A stretch of DNA of 64,000 nt. It comes from Cryptomeria japonica. Lineage: Eukaryota; Streptophyta; Pinopsida; Cupressales; Cupressaceae. How positions within the stretch are numbered: position 1 is the stretch's first letter; every line of letters starts with the position of its first letter. The translations under genes were made by a program, and so were the position numbers. Location of the stretch: contig NC_081409.1 of the NCBI RefSeq assembly GCF_030272615.1, forward strand, positions 874,188,594 to 874,252,593. Direction: 5' to 3'. The notes below the pieces were generated by a model. That model had not been told where the DNA came from and did not search any database. It saw only the letters and a program-made list of their open reading frames with translations. Shown here piece after piece: positions 58,701-64,000 of the stretch.

Positions 58701-60350
58701 TGATCATAAAATCACATTCACACATATTTTGATCCACACACACACACTTATTACTTCCACACTAATTTGATCTTCTACTTATATTAACTTTTACATCTCA
58801 AAGTATCAATTAGGTTGGCTGAAACAAGAGACAAACATAGGTCCTATCAAGTTATCCACCAAACACAATTTTTGTGATTGTGGTATAATCTAGGAGATAG
58901 AGAGGACCTAGAAACATCATATCACAAATTTCAAAGAAACTCCAAAACATAAACTTGTTGGAACACATCCTCCAATTTTAGCAACAAGGTGACATGTAAA
59001 TAAATAATGTAGCACATAATTAGTCATCCCAAAAATATAACACTTAAATGAATTAAACCAATACGGATTGCACACACCAAAGGTAGGACCTAAAACCAAC
59101 ACAACATTCTCTTCAAAGTTGGGAGATATCATTAACATCATAGCACAACCCAAAACACAAAATTATATTGACCAAAATCCAATTACCTAGATAATCAATA
59201 TTAGACACAATAAAAACCAACCTAATCATCCAATGCCATGTGAAACACATAAGGACATTCTAGGAACGTCCAATAACACCTCCATGTACTTCTTTTACAT
59301 TGTCACATCAATAGATGTTGGTGCAAGACAAACATATACAAAAAAATTCTTTGCCAGAGTGCTAGGAAACACAATCCTGTAAACAACATCAACAAACCAT
59401 CTTTAAAAACATCTCAACACCTAAAAGTAGAAATGAGACAACACACAAACATTACAAGCATGCCCTCAAAATTGTAATACTTAAAACATCAATGTGAAGA
59501 AAATGTAGAGTATATTCCAAACCAAGCCGATCCACTTTTGATAGATAGCTAGATTGTAGCAAATAATGATCATTAACCACTTTAGCTACAACAAAAGGAA
59601 CCTAAAAAAATTTTACAGTGTAGTGTCCACAAAACATAAACATTATGTTCCAATCTACAAGACAAAAACTTCAAATGTAGAGGAATGTAGAGAATTCTTC
59701 CAACCAAACTTTAAATACTCTTTCCTACACATTACATCTCATTATACTACAAACCTTTTGGAAACAACGCAAGTCTAAGAAAGAGTGTTAGAACTAGAGA
59801 AAGAACATCCAAATCATCATCATCAACATGCCTCTCATATACATCCAAAATATATCTTCATAATACTACCACAATAACATCACCAACTCAACAATACAAT
59901 TCATATCAGATTGAATGTAGACATCAGACGTGAAAAAGATTGACATCCATAACACAAAGCAACATCATACATTAGTAGCTCAAACATCAACCAAACATAA
60001 TGTATAACATCTTCGTCAATAGTTGCATCAACTACCTCAATAATCCACATGTGAGAGCACAACAAGAACATAGCTTCCTATCATCTAGGACAACACATGT
60101 TGTCAGACATCAATTACCACACACATTGCCAACAATATTGAGTCCTTCATTCTTAGTGAAATTTAACCTTTTCTTATTTATTTTTCTATATGTTGGAGTG
60201 GAGTTTTCCCCATGAGGTTTTCTCCTTTTTTCCAGTTGTGAGAGATTGCATTAGTCCATACATGGGTACCTAATCAAGCCTTTTTGCTAGGACCTCTTCA
60301 TTCTTGCATTCATGTATTTATCATTAGCGTTTTTACATATCACTAAATTT
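58701..60350. other. Unassigned AT-rich stretch
   Basis: No frame I can support. Short (AC)n near 58,736. Many CATCAACA-type words at 59,280-60,130. From 60,190 GGAGTTTTCCCCATGAGG resembles the region preceding polypurine tracts in + strand copia elements, so the right end may be the tail of element K. Confidence 0.3.
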
Positions 60351-60351
60351 A

Positions 60352-61226
60352 TCTTAGGGGGCTATTAGATAATTAGGATATTATCTAATTAGGATCTTAT
60401 TACTTTATTTACTTAAGCTAAACTTAGGAGTATTTTTTATTTTATTAGATTAGGCTACTAATAGCTTATGTTATCTTATTAATTATGAAGTGGATACTTG
60501 GCAGTGTTAGGAATTAATATTTACTTGGTAAAGTTAATTTCCTTTTACTTTTTACTTGTAGGAATATTTCTAACGAATCAATGCAAGTATTTTATTTTTT
60601 ATGAGTTCTCACACAACTCATTTTTTTTATTCCAAATATGTGGAATATTAGATTTCCTCCTTACGAGGATCATGACACTTAGCACGCACATAGAATGATA
60701 GATGACATCCTTAAACTTGGGAGTTACATTTGCAACTCCACTCTTAACTCTGTATATTTGCGGTGTCTCTCTTATCTCTTCTACGGAAACATTTCTATGT
60801 TAAGCTCACCCTCTTTTTCTCTCACTATATTTTCTTAGGCTTTATGCCATCTTCATAATCATGGGTTCTTTTTATTTTCTTTTTCCCCCTTACAAATCTT
60901 GTGTGTCCTTGGATTACAGTGTGCTTTCTCTTGGTTTTGGCTTCTCATTTTTATGGTAATTTTTTACCTTCAAACAATTACTCATTAATTAGTTCTTTAT
61001 TGGTATAGTTTCATGTTATTTTCTTTTCAAGCAGTAGCTAATTCAAGCTTCCTCTGGGGTTCTAGATCTAAAGTTGCATTATCCATTCTTATATTGTAAT
61101 CAATTAATATTTTGGGTATCAATATAATTCTCAAGTTGTTGAGAAAAGCTATCTTTTTTATCTCATTCGTGATAGGTGTTTTTCTTCAAGGTGATCCTTG
61201 AGTTTGTTAAATCAATAACTTCAACA
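60352..61226 (+). repeat. Candidate + strand LTR fragment (element K)
   Basis: CTTAGGGGGC (60353-60362, polypurine-like) is followed by TATTAGATAATT, a plausible LTR start with TG changed to TA. The possible end is TTCAACA at 61226. A 10-bp hairpin lies at its start, a TGTATATTTG TATA-like box near 60,748, and an AATCAATTAATATTTTGGG U5-like stretch near 61,100. No second LTR and no coding part are visible. Confidence 0.35.
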
Positions 61227-61987
61227 AGTTTGATGTCAATAACTTTATTATAATTAATTTTATTTAAAATTGTCATTTATTTAAATATCCCTATCAAATA
61301 AATGTATGTTGTAAATTTAAAATGAATTGACTAATATGCTGATCTTATACGAATCTATATATATGAGTGAAATAAAAATATCTAATAAAATAATAATTAT
61401 TTTATAGTATGCTACTTAGATTATCCATTCATACACTTGGGGTCAAGCCAATTACTGGGGAGAAAATTGATTCGTAGAATGTCTTGACTAACTACTTATG
61501 ATCATAAATCTATTGAATATCACAATAGTAACTTGTTATTTTGACAAATATCCATATATCATTTCTCTATAGAAGGTGCACGTTCATTATTGCTGCGTTG
61601 ATTAATGTATGATAGTATTGAGTTGACTATTTATGTCTATTCTTGTTTAGTGATATCAAATTGTAGAATCAGTTTTGAAGCCATGTTTTAACAAAAATTA
61701 TATCCATATAAAATTGAGAATAATCATCCATATTTTTAAAGGTTTTCTTATTGAATCTATATGATAAACATAGCTCACCTTTATCAAGTTAGTTAAACTA
61801 CTGTTCTAGTGCAACTTCTACACATTTCTCATGGCTATTCAAATGAATTTCAAGTTATTTTTCACTTGGAATGTTAATCATTCAGATCTTTCTAGAGGGC
61901 ACAACATTGTGGCTATTGAATTGATCAATTATCTTTGCACTTAAAAAAATTGTAATCAACAATAATGGGTATAGAATAGTAGTTTAA
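61227..61987. other. AT-rich stretch without recognised features
   Basis: I see no frame, repeat or signal that I can support here. Confidence 0.5.
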
Positions 61988-62351
61988 TGTGAGAGTTGAG
62001 AAATACAACACCACAAGAGCCCAAATGATCTCTGCAAGCTGAATAAACCTATTACAAGGAGAAGCAAGGAAGCAACAAAGGAAAAACAAATACACAGAAA
62101 ATATGCTCAAAAAGATGAAAGTTCAATATTCACCCAAAATGTGTAATGTGATAATGATACAAAGAAAAGAAAATTAACCTCTAACAGGTCAAGAAACCCT
62201 AAAAGGGAAAACCTAGGCCTGTACATAATTAATTAATAAAAGAATTAATTATTATGCACCTAATGTTAGTTTAAGTGTAAAAGAGATAAAGGGAACTTAA
62301 ATAATTAAACAAATGTTTAATTAATCAAGTAAAGACCCAATTACTCTAACA
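61988..62351 (-). repeat. 3' LTR of copia J (about 364 bp)
   Basis: On minus TGTTAGAGTAATTGGG (62351) to TCAACTCTCACA (61988). The start is adjacent to the polypurine tract. AT inverted repeats AATTAATTA/TAATTAATT lie near 62,229-62,251. The inner boundary at 61988 is inferred from TG...CA ends only. Confidence 0.65.
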
Positions 62352-62366
62352 CCCCTCCTTAAGCTA
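62352..62366 (-). other. Polypurine tract of copia J
   Basis: Reads CTTAAGGAGGGG on minus, directly before the LTR start TGTTAGAG. Confidence 0.85.
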
Positions 62367-62562
62367 GACTTAGGGAGAAGCTAAAACCTAAAACAACTAC
62401 TTAAAGAAGGAAAGATGGGTCCCGACAACAAGGCCTGATCAAGTACCCAAATACAATGAAATCTCTATGAAATAGAGAAAAAGGAAAAAACTCAGTGGGA
62501 AAAAATTCCTCTCCAAGAAGAGATAAAAGAACAGCTAAAAGAAATAAGAATGAAGGAAGACC
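62367..62562 (-). other. 3' untranslated part of copia J
   Basis: Short noncoding A-rich stretch between RNase H and polypurine tract. Confidence 0.5.
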
Positions 62563-63200
62563 TCATAAAGACCCCCAAAGGACAACTTCCTTCACGCCAA
62601 GCATAGAGTGCAATTGAAGATAGAGTGGCAATGCAAAAGGTTTCGTGAAGATGTTTGCAACCTTCTCGGTAGTGGGAATGTACTCTAGAATGAGAGAACC
62701 GTCATGAATCAATTGGAAAATGAAATGCATGTGAAGCTCAATGTGCTTCATCCGCTGATGCTCTACCGAGTTGCGAGAAATATGAATAGCACTCTGATTG
62801 TCACACTAAAGAATAGTGGGACTATCAAGAGGAAAACAAAACTCAGTCATCAACTGTCAAAGCCATAAGATCTCTTGATTGGCGAGCATAATAGCTTGGT
62901 ACTCAGCCTCTATAGATGATAATGCATGAGCAGTCTGCTTCTTGCAAGACCATGTGATAGGACCAGATCCAAGACAAAAAACATAGCCAGAAGTAGACTT
63001 CTGATCAGTGACATCACTAGCCCAACCTGAGTTAGTGTAGCCAACAATGTGAGGTTCCCCTGATGTGTAGTGAATGCCATGAGAAATAGAGTCCCGAATG
63101 TACTGCAAAATACATTTGGCAGCTTGTCAATGACTCTCATGAGGATCATGGGAGAATCGAGAGACAAGGCCAACCACAAAGGAAAGATCAAGATGAGTGT
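62563..63200 (-). pseudogene. RNase H of copia J
   Basis: The frame 63108-62857 has YTSGEPHIVGYTNSGWASD, where the first catalytic Asp is Asn, then KSTSGYVFCLGSGPITWSCK and SSIEAEYQAIMLA. After a break, 62751-62563 has KHIELHMHFI and IFTKPFALPL, the copia C-terminus. A stop near 62,806 separates the two. Confidence 0.85.
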
Positions 63201-64000
63201 GTGTCAGGTACAACAAACTACCAACCAACTGACTGTAAAGTGTAGAATCTACTCAAGGAGTGGAGCAAGTAGTAATCAAAACAACCCCTGACTAAAAAGG
63301 AGTGGGAGCAGGCTTGCAATCAAGCACGCCAAAGAGTTGAAGCATGTCAAGAGCATACTTTTGCTGGTAAATGTAGATCCCATCAGAAGACTGAATCACC
63401 TGAAGAACAAGAAAATAGTGTAGAAGACTAGGATCTGTCATCTCAAACTAGTCCATCAAAGCTCATTGAATATGTTGAATTATAGAGGATGAGCTGCCTG
63501 TGATGAAGAGATCATCAACATATAGCACAAGAATCAGGATCTCACCCTCAAGAAGCTTAATGTACACTATATGATCAAAATGACTGCGGGTGAAACCAGT
63601 GGAGAGCAAGAAAGAGTTCATCTTCTCATACCAAGCCCAAGGGGCCTTTTTGAGACCATACAATGAATGCCGAAGTGTGCAAACCAAAGAACTATCTTGC
63701 ACAAATTGCCAAGGCTACTCCATATAGATTTCCTCCTATAGGTCCTCATGCAAGAAAGCACTCTTCACATCCATCTAAAAAATGGACCATCCCTTAGAAG
63801 CTGCAAGAGATAGTACAAAGCGAATAGAGTTCATCTTGGTGACAGGGGAAAATGTATCAGAGTAATCAATATCCTCAACCTATGAGAAACCCTTCGCAAA
63901 AAGACGTTCTTTGTACTTATCAATCGAACCATCAACAACATACTTATTGTGATACAACCATTGACACCTAACCATCTTGCTGCCCTTAGGAAGAGGATAG
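63201..64000 (-). pseudogene. Reverse transcriptase of copia J, partial
   Basis: The frame 63702-63463 has LRHSLYGLKKAPWAWYEKMN and an intact YVDD box (LYVDDLFITGS). Upstream to 64000, in broken frames, lie DVKSAFLHEDL-type and KWVYKVK-type regions. Downstream (63,460-63,200) is the RT-RNase H connection. Stops are frequent. Confidence 0.85.

Larger units (their letters stand above)
61988..64000 (-). mobile_element. Ty1/copia element J, 3' part
   Basis: On minus: RT, RNase H, polypurine tract, LTR. The 5' part lies beyond the window. The LTR is short (about 364 bp) and its sequence differs from A, B, C and F. Confidence 0.8.

Noticed and set aside
1-64000. tRNA, rRNA or snRNA genes
   Set aside because: I saw no cloverleaf with A and B boxes and no rRNA-like stretch; the only tRNA-related sequences are primer binding sites.

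Overview
The window is plant nuclear DNA made almost entirely of degenerate LTR retrotransposons. I found no ordinary host gene, rRNA, tRNA or CRISPR. The Ty1/copia and Ty3/gypsy (Tat/Ogre-like) coding remnants, a plant mobile domain fragment, AT-rich composition, heavy CpG decay and deep nesting point to a seed plant with a large, repeat-rich genome. A gymnosperm is my guess, not shown by the sequence.

Layout. 1-935: seven short hairpin units with matching stem changes, then a broken plant-mobile-domain (PMD) reading frame on + (element E). 936-2666: noncoding. 2667-10315: minus-strand Ty3/gypsy element D, with gag, protease and an integrase C-terminal remnant, a 2.7-kb leader holding three ~302-bp tandem repeats, and a 789-bp LTR with five AT hairpins. 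10316-61000 is a set of nested insertions. Copia element C is the host. Copia A (11316-47055, duplication AACTT) lies in C's gag. Copia B, same family as A (15377-43520, duplication GACTT), lies in A's integrase. Ty3/gypsy G (22344-42952) lies in B's 5' LTR. In C's own 5' LTR sits F (47958-58452, duplication GAATC), which contains the + strand gag-protease element H (49470-54140), whose second LTR holds a solo copia-type LTR (52725-53654). 58458-64000: the rest of C's LTR, a + strand LTR fragment (K), and the 3' end of another minus-strand copia (J) running off the window.

How the parts relate. Each element carries the usual replication signals where I could find them: primer sites next to LTR ends, polypurine tracts, and gag/protease/RT/RNase H/integrase pieces in family order. 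All are damaged by stops, frameshifts or changed catalytic residues, mostly of the C-to-T/G-to-A type, so none looks autonomous today. The most unusual objects are G, whose ~6.7-kb LTRs each carry a ~1,200-codon accessory reading frame of unknown function on the sense strand and a shared ~1.8-kb near-identical tract, and the hairpin array at the left edge.
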